Source: Hyparrhenia diplandra
Taxonomy: Eukaryota > Streptophyta > Magnoliopsida > Poales > Poaceae
Direction: 5' to 3'
DNA length: 64,000 bases
Assembly: GCA_015847255.1 (NCBI GenBank)
Contig: JADLZK010008404.1
Coordinates: 57,939-121,938, forward strand
Shown here: piece by piece, positions 55,241 through 64,000 of the stretch
Numbering within the stretch: the first letter of the stretch is position 1
How the letters are laid out: each line of letters starts with the position of its first letter
Notes under the pieces: model-generated
Databases searched by the model: none
What the model was told of the DNA's origin: nothing
Seen by the model: the letters and a program-made list of their open reading frames with translations, nothing else
Position numbers and translations under genes: made by a program

Positions 55241-55639
55241 AAGTTGTTATTGTTATATTTAGCAGCATCACCGGGCCGGTAAGCGCCCGTCCTCGTCGAA
55301 GAGAAGGAGCATGACAACAAGCTCAAACGCATTTTCCTATCTATTATGTATCCAAGCCCTTTCGCGGCTAAACTAAATTACCGTAGAGTTAGAGAAAATA
55401 GCTTACACGGTCCTAATGGCAAGCCGAAAGTCGAGGCACTACTTTCGTGCACACAAGATTCGGGTTGTTTTTCTCTCGACCATTGGAGGCTCTTTCAAGA
55501 ACAAATGGTCTGTAGGGTAGGGTAGGCAAATGGGCGCCTGAACTCAATGAATTCGTCAGAATCGATTTCAAGCACGGATCGGCCATAAAGTCTCAAGCAA
55601 TCGCGGATTTCAGCAGATCGACTCCGGCAGCGAAGGCAA

Positions 55640-56060
55640 TCCGTAGTTTTTGACGAACCAACTTGGATCGCCAGATCGCGGACGGAGCCCGGTGCGACAA
55701 AGAGGTCGGGTTTCGCCACACTCACACCCTCAGCAGGGTCCACCCATCGATATGCAGCCGGACTACAATTCACAAGCACCAACAATACGGCCGAATATGA
55801 AGCGGTACTCGCTAGCACTTCGAAAGCTAAGAGCAATGGGCGTAAAGAGATGTATCATTCGCATCGATTCGCAGGTAGTAAGCGGACACCGTGAAAAGGC
55901 GTACACGCCGTGGAGCCAGTTCTAGTCGATATTTACAGCAAAGAAGAGCAATGGAGAAGCATTTCGCAGTGTTTCTCCATAAAGTACATACCACGCAAAT
56001 AAAAACAGAGAAGCCGACGAGCTAGCAAAGGCGCACCGCGCTTGGCATTCCAACCTCCAG
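55640..56060 (+). pseudogene. RNase H of the Tat element
   Basis: TNNTAEYEAVLA-type sequence (about 55780-55815) and LRKLRAMGVKRCIIRIDSQV (55818-55880) are the conserved RNase H strands. The frame breaks shortly after VVSGH. Confidence 0.7.
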
Positions 56061-56299
56061 ATGTGTTCTTCCAACAGCTTTCGGCCAAGGCAATTAGAGA
56101 AGAAGAAGAGGAACCAAGGGCCATTCATGTCATCACAAGTCATGACTGGAGGAGCCCAATATTCGCATTCCCGATAGGAACATTCGAACCGTAGTCCAAG
56201 CATGAGCAAAGAAGAAATGGAGTCACGAACCAAGCACTACTCTATCATAAGAGGTGAGCCGTATAAAGATAGCATCGTAGCACCAAAGCTCAAGTGCAC

Positions 56300-57351
56300 A
56301 AAGACGTAAGAAGGGATTAAAGCTCCCCGGACGAAATTCATGGAGGAATGTGCGGAGCTCACAAGGGGACCCTAACGAAATAGCCCATAGAGCAATGAGA
56401 AAAGGATTTTATCGCCATCGCGGTGAAGACGCCGGCAACCGGGTGAAGACATGCTTAAAGTCGCCGATGTTTGCCAAGAAGCAAAACACGCCATCCAACC
56501 CCACTCAGTCGATGGTGCCTACCCGCCACTAACGCTGGGGGGTAGACATAGTAGGGCCACTACCAACAGCCCCGTGCAATGTGAGATTCGGCAAGTGGCA
56601 CTTGAATATTTCACCAAGTGGATAGAAGCAAGGCCATTAGCCAAAATCACCAAAGAATTTTGATCGCCGCTTTTGGCAACAGATAGTGTCAAGCTTCGGG
56701 TTCCGTCCCTACATAACGGTGGACAACGGCAAGCAATTCGACTCAACAGAGTTTCGAAACTTTTGTGAGGAGCTTTTGATCAAAGTGACTTTCGCTTCAG
56801 TCTATCATCCACGAGCAATGGGGCGGTCGAAAAGGCCAACGGTCTAATCTTCTCACCGCCTCTAAGTCTCTCGTGGGACGCAAGCAAAGGAAAGTGGCCA
56901 CCGAAATGACCGTTGCGGTTTGGGGCCACAACATCTCCAAGTCCCGAGCAACCGGATTCACTCCGCCAGCTCCCTTTACGGGGAAGAAGCCATAACACCA
57001 AGAACTCGGGCTCGCTCATTTCGCACACAAATAGCCGATGTAACAGTAAAATTCAAAGGTTTGTAGATGCCGACACATCTGAATTCGAAAGTTGCAGGCG
57101 ACGAAAACCTCGACAACTACCACAAGGAGACCCAAAGCCGGGCGGGACAAGAAAGTACCGCGCAAGAACATCTACCCGGCTTACCTCGCCCCGATTCGCA
57201 CGCGGACAAGGCAGGCAAGTTACAACGCAATGGTACGGACCTTTTGTTGTCGCAAGCATGGTCAAGCCCGGGTGTTCGATTCAAGACAGAAGAAGGCGAT
57301 GAAACTACACACACGTGGAACGCGGATAACCTCCGTAGGTTCTACGCGTGA
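56300..57351 (+). pseudogene. Integrase of the Tat element
   Basis: Traces include a zinc-finger region near 56340, the core block EYFTKWIEARPLAKITKE (about 56600-56655), a TDNGKQF-type motif near 56715 and the C-terminal HTWNADNLRRFYA ending at 57351. Stops and frameshifts separate all of them. Confidence 0.75.
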
Positions 57352-57359
57352 CTAATGCT

Positions 57360-58110
57360 CCTCAAAAAAGGAGTTGTAATTTTCTTTTTCCTTTATCATG
57401 GCTTGTAATAATTAAGGTACGAAACCACAATGGGTTGCGCTCTTTTTTTCCTCACTGGGGAAGCCCTTTCGAGGGTGTGAGGTTTTTTAACGAGGCAACC
57501 CGAAACACCTGGTCGCGGAACCCCTTATAAAGGTTCCTTTTCCCCAATCATGGTGTCAAGACAAAAAGAGCCAAAAGCAAGAGGTGACTAAGTCACACTT
57601 GACATATTCGCAAAACTCATGCCCGAAAGGGTATATCTTCGAAGAGATCGGCAAACCAAGGCATAAAGCCAAAGACTAAGGTCGAGAGGACCGAAAGTCG
57701 GGAGGAAGTCCGAAAGTGACAACTTCCAAATACTAAAGCCGAGGCCAACAAGCCGGATCATCCGAGAATTGACGGAAAGTAAAAAAACGGAGCATAAGCG
57801 GTGAAACCCCAAAAGTGCAGCTTGGCCATCGCAAAAGTATGCACCAAAGCAAACAACCATTAAAAGTCCATAAAGAGGCCGTAGTAGGTGCATCCATTTA
57901 ATGAAGGATGCATCACAACGCATCTCCTAAGGCCATATCCTCGGGCAATCAGGACAATAAAAGCCCAGGATACGCCAAGGACAGCCGTAACCACTATAAA
58001 ACAGACCCAAGGGTCGCAGACCTCTCTTAAAATAGCCATAAGCTGTTGAGAAAACATCTTTAGGTAGCTACCAAGAGCAATGCAAAAAGGGGTCACATCT
58101 AAAAAAAGAG
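57360..58110 (-). other. Antisense frames with a hydrophobic segment in the Tat 3' region
   Basis: On the minus strand, 58096-57860 encodes MTPFCIALGSYLKMFSQQ and a hydrophobic stretch around CFIVVTAVLGVSWAFIVLIA, which could be a membrane helix. 57923-57588 is open but has no known domain. Whether these were ever genes is uncertain. Confidence 0.3.
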
Positions 58111-59480
58111 CTTAGGCTCATTAGGATTGAGAGGAATCGGGAAAGGATAGCCAGCATTCGCCAGCAGGAGAGAGGGTTGGATCGTGAGCGGATCCGACAA
58201 CTTGCCCACAAGATGTTTGTCATGAAAAAGCTTGTCGAAAGACAATCTTGCCACGAGGGAACCCTAAGGCATAGCCCAGAAAAGGTGCATAGAAAGCGTT
58301 CCGACCAACTCAGCGCATCTATGATTACTCAAGGTGGCCGACAATATATATCCGAGTTTCAGTGAAACACCGGCTCAACCCGCCAACATCGAAACCGAAG
58401 CGCCCGAAATGCGGGTCAAACCTAGGACAGCATTCTCCATTGCACAAGTTCATCCCCATAGGCATGACGAGCGCAATATCGGAGCTGCTCGAAAGTGTAC
58501 AAGAAGGTCGGCGGACAAAGGTCGAAACATGAACCATTCGCCCAAACCCCGCCATTTAAACAATGTCGGGCTATCGGCCCGATCCCGAATACCGTGGATC
58601 CGATTGCCTACCCCCGCCCGAATGTGCCAGCTAGCTAGGAGAAAAGAGAAAGCTGTAGCCTCAAGATGGCCGAATGTACAAGATATGTAAGATCGGGTCC
58701 ACTTACGCAACACAAATTACGTAAGAGACCCAAGCTAAAAAGATGAAATCACTTTCGTCAAAAACATATGACTTTCGTTTCCTCGCAAAAGGGGGAGGTT
58801 TTTTGACAAGGCTGTATTTTTCAAGAAAACGAAGCAACCCAAAACCAAAAGCAACCTCATCTATTTAAAGTAAAAAGGCATCGTATACATGGCTAGTTTA
58901 GCCAAAGGTCTCTAACGGAGGAATACCTATACCTAGGAGGCGAAAGTACAACAGCTCCTCCTTTACCTCTACTTTCGGCTCCAAAGAAAACACCGCGAAC
59001 CAAATTTCTTTGCCTAGCGGAAGGTAAATGAAACTACTCCAAAAGTCAAGCATTCGATGACCGTGTCGAATGATCTTTTGTCGACGAGAAGTAAAAATCA
59101 TCCATCCCTTCCGATAATTCTCCCGAGCCCTAAACCACGGCGCCCACCGATGCCGAATCCGTCGCGCCAACATTCGTGAGGAAACAAATCTTCCATAAAA
59201 CCAGAGGTCCCCCCTCGGGGAACCCGCCAAAAAAATTTAACAAAGAGTTTAACCGGTATCATTACAAGCTCTTAAGGCCAATCGGGCCGAATCAAGAATG
59301 CCTTAAGCATCATCTACCCTATCGCCGTCAGCCTCGGCGTTGGCTTGCACAGAGGGCTTCCGTGCGTGGGAGGGGCTGCCGGTTTTCGTCCACGAGAGGT
59401 CCGACCGCCTCGTTTCGCGATGAAGGCATGCACCTTGGCGCGGATCTCCTCCTTCTCCTCGTGATTCGCACAATAAGTTT
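58111..59480. other. Unassigned part of the Tat 3' region
   Basis: Short frames on both strands without domains. Composition and small-gap pattern match the rest of the element. Confidence 0.3.
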
Positions 59481-59483
59481 ATA

Positions 59484-60080
59484 TCACAATAAATCACAAG
59501 GTTTCAAAACCAATAAAATGTAAAAACTTTCAACATTCGTAAAAGTTAAACTTACCAAAGCCCGGATTCGCCACCCGAACATGGCAAGATCCTTACCACC
59601 CTTCCGCCAGAAGCCCCCCAGTAAAAACTTGCCTACCACCGGGAGAACCGGAGAGGAGGTCTTCCAATAGGCCGCCGGATCCTCCTTCGGCTCCACGGCC
59701 TCGATATGAGGGCAACCGAGCTCATGCGGGCGCGAGCCGAAAGCCCGAAGAGTCTCGAGGGAGGCGTAGCCCTCCCGGTCTCCACCCGTTCGTCTGGGGG
59801 GAGCGAATCTCCCGTACAAACCACGGAGGGTCTCTCCAAGACCGAATCCCTCCGGGCGGAGTGGCCTCGTCGCCGAAGGAGGCCAGCAAACGACGTAAAA
59901 GAAAGCGCCGGCCTTGATCTCCTCCCTCCGCAGCAAGCATGACCGCTCGGTTCCGTCTTCTTTTCGAGTCCAGTGCCTCCTCAAGGTCCTTGACCTTTGC
60001 TCCGCCTCGGTTGACTTCTTTTCGCCTTCTCTCGCCCGACTTTTGGCCTTCACCTTCCGAGAGTTGGCTTTGCTTCAAGT
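59484..60080 (-). pseudogene. Antisense ORF, C-terminal part
   Basis: Minus-strand frames contain a charged start (KSRAREGEKKSTEAEQRSR) that could form a coiled coil, then blocks around AFFYVVCWPPSATRP and PHIEAVEPKEDPAAYW. They lie downstream, in the same direction, of the domain at 61488-62300, so they probably belong to the same antisense gene. No enzyme motif is visible. Confidence 0.4.
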
Positions 60081-61487
60081 CCTTGGTAATCGCTCATTCT
60101 TGGCCTTTTTCGGCCTCAAGGGCCTCACGCCGCCTTGACCCTGGAATTTCTTCTCCGGGGTCCGGGAAACCAACAAGGTCTACAAATATAAAGTCAAGCA
60201 AGCACGAAATAGTAAGTAATGAGAACAAACATTCGTAAAGAGAAAGCCGAAAGCAATAATTACCCCGGAGGCATAGAAGTTCAAGGCATCAAAAAGATTT
60301 GGGGCTCCGTCTTGAGCAATTCCTTCTCGGTCCGAGGGGCCGTGAAGGAAGTTGGAGCAATTAGTGCCGAACCGACACCTTCCTCCGAAGGAAGAAGGGG
60401 CGAAGTCTTGATCCACCCAGGCCACCCGGTAGGGCGTCCGAATGCGCTCCTAGACAACCAGCAAGCTTGTAAGTCTCTCTCTTCGGGGACTCATCTCTTC
60501 GGGGAGCTACTCCCGTAATACACCATAACCTCCCGAAAGTCACTTGAATGTTGCCGAGGCAAAGGGTACCATGGCCGAAAAAGGCAATCCCCTCAAGAGA
60601 CCGAAAGTTTTGACAAACTCCCGGTAGAACCGAGACTTACGGAGCAGCCTTTGGGGTCGGGCGCCGACGACAATGGTCAGAGAAGTTGAGGCCGAACCTC
60701 CTTGCTTGACTTGTGTTTTTTCGCAAGAGCGTACCGCTGCATTTGCAAAATGCAAGAAAGTTCTCGAGGTCGCAACGCTAAACTAGGGCCCATGAGACAC
60801 CGAATCCCCGGCGGCCGCCGCAAAGGTAGCCAAAGGATCCTTCACGGCCTTGCCGGCCATCTCTTTCGAATCACTAGAGATCACCCGACATTAAAAAAGT
60901 ACGAAAAGGAGTTAACAACAACAAAGACAGACCGGTGTCAAGAGCAAAAGCGAACAAAGCGAATCATTAAAACCATAGGTGTAAACCCTAGCAAAGAAAA
61001 GGTAATATATCGAGACGGATGTAACAACGCCAAATTGGCGTGTGCGGCCGAATGTAACCTTTTCGCTACGGAGACCGGGAACTCTAGCCAGAGACCTACC
61101 TCGATATCCCGAGCCTCCTTCGGTTTCCTCGGATGAGAAATCTTTGCCTCTTGACGCTCAAGAGGGGGCCGAATCATGAATAACGCCCTTGCCACGGTAA
61201 AGCCTCTCGCGCAGCCTTGTCCGCTTTAGCTTCGGCCGGGGGGGACGGTGAGGATAAGGTACGCCCATAGCGTCGAAAGCCCTATTTATCCCAGGGCATT
61301 CTCTCCGATGATCTCCGAGCCGATCATACCACGCTTACCCACGAATCCGAGAATAGCGTCGGGCTTCGCTTCGGTTACTTAAATCCAAGAAGGCCTTCTT
61401 CGAAAGTGAAACCACGCCGGAACCACCGCCTTGAACTAGGTTCGTCTCATAATTGTAACCGGGGGGGAATCAATGACGAATCGGACC

Positions 61488-62300
61488 TTAGAACTTAAAG
61501 GCCGGACCCCCATAGCAATCCATTCTTCTACCAAATCCCCGGTACTCTGCCTCTCCAACGCCCCGAGGAACGCCATCGTAACCGACATCCCCCTCTCGTA
61601 TTCTCAACGCGCACACATGACATTTGGCCCGAAGCGGCAAAAGATTTGGCTCTCGAGGGCCTTGCTCATAGGCAGGCAATCGCAACGCCTCTTCATCACT
61701 TCTAGCACCGACTGGGCATAGAACCAAAGATCGCTGGTCCACCTTGACCACTTGTTACGTAATGTGGGAGAACCAAGATCTGCGTCCACCTTGACCACTT
61801 GTTACGAATGTGGGAGCAAGGCGAATGTTTCCCTTCGGGATAAATGTGTACGCCCAAACTGCATTTAAGCAATGCTCGTTAGTCCTCACGCCCCGAATCT
61901 TCTTTGGCTTCTTGTGCAAGGCGTAAAACTGCGGCAGAAAGGTCTCGACACATAACGGGCCCCCATCATCTTCATACACGTGTAATTTTTAATGCCCCAA
62001 ACGAGTAAACGATTCGGCATTAGATGGTGCAAGTTGCAATCCAAACCGCCAAGGATACCGCCGACGAAAGTGTCCTCACAAGGCGACAGAAATCCAGCAA
62101 GCGGAAATAATCTTAAAGACAAGCGCTTCCCCTGTGCTTAGGATTCGAACTCTTTCCCATTCCCCGACACAAATGACCTTGTCTCGGTCCATGAAACCTT
62201 TGCGAACATAGTCGTTAAGAACATCTTCGGTAACGCGAGGTTCCGGCCCAATAAACCTCACGCCGAGGGAGGCCCCGGATTCTCCTCGGACAGCCGGCAA
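61488..62300 (-). pseudogene. Antisense 'gypsy type transposon' domain of the Tat element
   Basis: Collinear minus-strand pieces read VRFIGPEPRVTEDVL and KVICVGEWERVRILSTGEALVF (62300-62076), LHHLMPNRLL (about 62040-62000), LPQFYALHKKPKKIRGVR and FIPKGNIRL (61979-61755). The order (acidic start, FxxGL/HPF region, LHxLxPNAxLRL, then YxLHKKPK) is that of the N-terminal domain annotated in rice as putative gypsy type transposon. The biological role is unknown. At least four frameshifts break it. Confidence 0.55.
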
Positions 62301-62669
62301 AAGAGAAACTTCCGTCTTCCGACTCCTCAGGAACTCAAAGAATTCTCGGCTCGCTGGGGAAAAAGGCTCGGCCTCGCCACAAGGTTGCCACCAACAGGGG
62401 GACCCTCGATGTCAACATCCACCTCAACCTCATTCATAAATTCGGGGATCGATGGGGCCGTCGATTCGAACCGTCCTCACCGGGCGCTAGAAAAGATATG
62501 CGGATCAACGCTCGAATCGAGGCGTGCGTCAAGCGCGTTGATCGCGGTTGTTTCTAAACTCGAAGAAGCGTTAGTAGACCCCGAGCTCCCGATGAAGAGC
62601 CGGATCCCGGTTTATCGAATTCGACATTCTACCGAATCAACGAAACCTAAGATGCAAAAATAAAAAGAA

Positions 62670-63107
62670 ACGACGAAAACCCTAAAATAAAAAAAAGGGC
62701 ACCCAACTCAACCGAAAGTAAAAAGGAAAGGACGGAAACTTACACACGAAAAGCGGCGGATGCCGAACATGAATGCCTTCAAACTCCGGAACAAGCGGTC
62801 GCCGAAAGCTAGAGAGCTCGGGAGCGCCGGAGAGTCAAAATGCAGAGGAGCAAATGAGCCGGGGGAGATCACCGCCCGGCCCCGACCATCTTTTATAGGT
62901 AAAATCGGCACGCTGATCGAGGCTTCGCCCCGTCTCGCCAGGGGCTCGCAACCCGAGGTCGTGTCGTTTCGCCTCCCGCCCGGTTTGCATAAAAAAACAC
63001 GCAAAAATGCTCGTCAGGCATTCGGCCCGAGGGGTTTCTTGAGGGGGTCGATAGGTCGATTCCAAGGGGAGGACGGAAAGACCTCACCCTTGGACTCGAG
63101 GGGCTAC
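62670..63107 (+). other. 3' untranslated region and polypurine tract of the Tat element
   Basis: Non-coding in the sense direction. The last 15 bases, GACTCGAGGGGCTAC (63093-63107), are the purine tract that primes plus-strand DNA synthesis, directly beside the 3' LTR. Confidence 0.6.
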
Positions 63108-63970
63108 CGTTGGGGAGGCCCAAACCCGCCCACCCCCTCACGGTCGGCCCGAGAAACCACACTTGGAGACGGCCCGAGGGGGGGACAAGATTCGCCTCGG
63201 GGGCAATGTTTTGAGACTCGGGTCTAAAGCGCGCGAGCCAAAGGACGTAAGGGAGCTTGAATGACGGGGGGCTTCGCGCCGCTGGCGGAAGCGGAGGCTT
63301 CGGCCATGACGGGCGGACGGCCCAGACCGGTCCGAACCGCCCACGAGAAGTAACGGCAGACGTAGGCGAAAGCCATGGCAGGGAAGCGGCTAATGTCGCG
63401 GTTTCGTTAGTTGGAGATCAGGAATAAAGCGCGGCACCGGGTGCGTCGACATTCGGCCCGCTGCGTCGAATGTCAGGCTTTCTACCGACAGCTGGGCCAG
63501 TAGGGAAATCGCTAAGGCAAGCGTATAATCTTCGGATCGGTAATGCGCGACGAATGCTTTGGCTTTTACGCCCAGCGGGCGGGTCGGGCCATAATCCCGA
63601 GCTAAGGAGTGCCGAAAGTAGCCGCCTTCGCCGCATTGTATTTAAGGGCCCAACGTAATGCCTTTAACCTTGTCTTGCAAAAGTCATGGTCCGACGCCGA
63701 GCAGCCCCAAGGAGGGCAGGTGGGATCGCGAGGGCAGAAAGGACCACGTTGCCCTTGATCGATGGCGGAGACGCTGAGGTTCAGGGTTGGTGGGAGGACA
63801 AAATCGAATTGTAATGGTCTACTGGGACTATAAATAGACCCCCATGGGGGCGTTTGTAAGGAGAGATTGAGATTTAATAGAAGAGTGCTCCAGCTTTGCA
63901 TTCACTCGGTGACGGCTCGGTCTAGTTGCGTGATTCGGCCCTACAGGTAGCCTCGCCTACACCACCAACA
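63108..63970 (+). repeat. 3' LTR of the Tat element
   Basis: Aligns with 50826-51706 along its length but with many small gaps, mostly in GC-rich trinucleotides. The first base is C instead of T. TATAAATA lies at 63829-63836. Confidence 0.85.
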
Positions 63971-64000
63971 GCCGGGCACTGTGCATTAGAGCTGCCGAGG

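Larger units (their letters stand above)
50826..63970 (+). mobile_element. Degraded Tat-lineage Ty3/gypsy retrotransposon, 13.1 kb
   Basis: LTRs of about 881 bp (50826-51706) and 863 bp (63108-63970) share start (TGTTGGGG / CGTTGGGG), TATA box and end (CACCAACA or variant). The purine tract GACTCGAGGGGCTAC precedes the 3' LTR. The internal part runs gag, protease, RT (TYVDDIVV), RNase H, integrase ending HTWNADNLRRFYA, then 5.7 kb before the 3' LTR with antisense frames. A long 3' region with extra, often antisense ORFs is known for Tat elements such as Grande and RIRE2. Every domain is split by frameshifts. Flanking 5-mers (CGCGG and GCCGG) do not match. Confidence 0.85.

Noticed and set aside
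57588..57923. Conserved 111-aa antisense membrane protein
   Set aside because: Hydrophobic residues are scattered, the frame has no start context, and the neighbouring sequence is indel-ridden; it is mentioned only as a weak frame.
50821..63975. Five-base target duplication for the Tat element
   Set aside because: The flanking 5-mers CGCGG and GCCGG do not match, so no duplication is claimed.

Overview
The window is nuclear DNA from a grass (Poaceae). The support is a plant-specific B3 transcription-factor cluster of the type found in cereals, spliceosomal introns with GT/AG borders, Stowaway and other MITEs, Ty3/gypsy elements of two plant lineages, LINEs with the grass-type reverse transcriptase and hAT relics. 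An Oryza or other cereal/panicoid source fits, but the species cannot be fixed from sequence alone. Almost all coding capacity is transposon-derived or broken, so this is a gene-poor, TE-rich accessory region.

Backbone: a minus-strand array of duplicated two-domain B3 (REM-type) genes. Copy A lies at 1210-2917, a solitary last exon (B0) at 23530-23772, copy B at 24384-31527, a solitary last exon (C1) at 41151-41405 and a 5' half (C2) at 48317-49533. Each copy carries different lesions: a 59-bp deletion, a 1-bp frameshift, a missing exon, a nonsense codon, a lost splice donor or truncation. Only C2 keeps an open reading frame over its first two exons, enough for one B3 domain (166 aa predicted). 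Because the copies are paralogous, they serve as empty-site controls for insertions into each other.

Region by region. 3572-6192: 2.6-kb solo LTR. 6791-16659: multi-exon minus-strand gene of a TE-associated plant family, split by a young CRM-like Ty3/gypsy element (9263-14936) with near-identical LTRs and a GGATT target duplication. 16900-19530: MITEs and unrecognised GC-rich DNA. 19754-21654: hAT-type non-autonomous element carrying two minisatellites, one built on a telomere-like AACCCTAA core. 22593-23061: two Stowaway MITEs. The last intron of copy B holds a MULE (24923-26698, about 240-bp TIRs, 9-bp TSD) with a nested foldback element, and a 3.15-kb ORF1-only LINE-derived retroposon (26825-29977). 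30868-32620: SINE-like elements. 33008-35041: LINE reverse transcriptase. 35267-37938: tandem repeats, a hAT transposase C-terminus and a second solo LTR. 39782-40815: second ORF1-only retroposon, with an empty site at the B0 paralogue. 41870-48230: mosaic filler with an LTR end, a small two-helix membrane ORF and a degenerate retroelement-associated ORF. 50826-63970: a very degraded 13-kb Tat-lineage Ty3/gypsy element with antisense ORFs between pol and the 3' LTR.

No pathway or operon is encoded. The main interest is the insertion history: many events can be read to the base from target duplications and paralogous empty sites, including extremely short LINE tails and retroposons that carry only LINE ORF1. 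All homology calls come from motif reading by eye; no database search was run.
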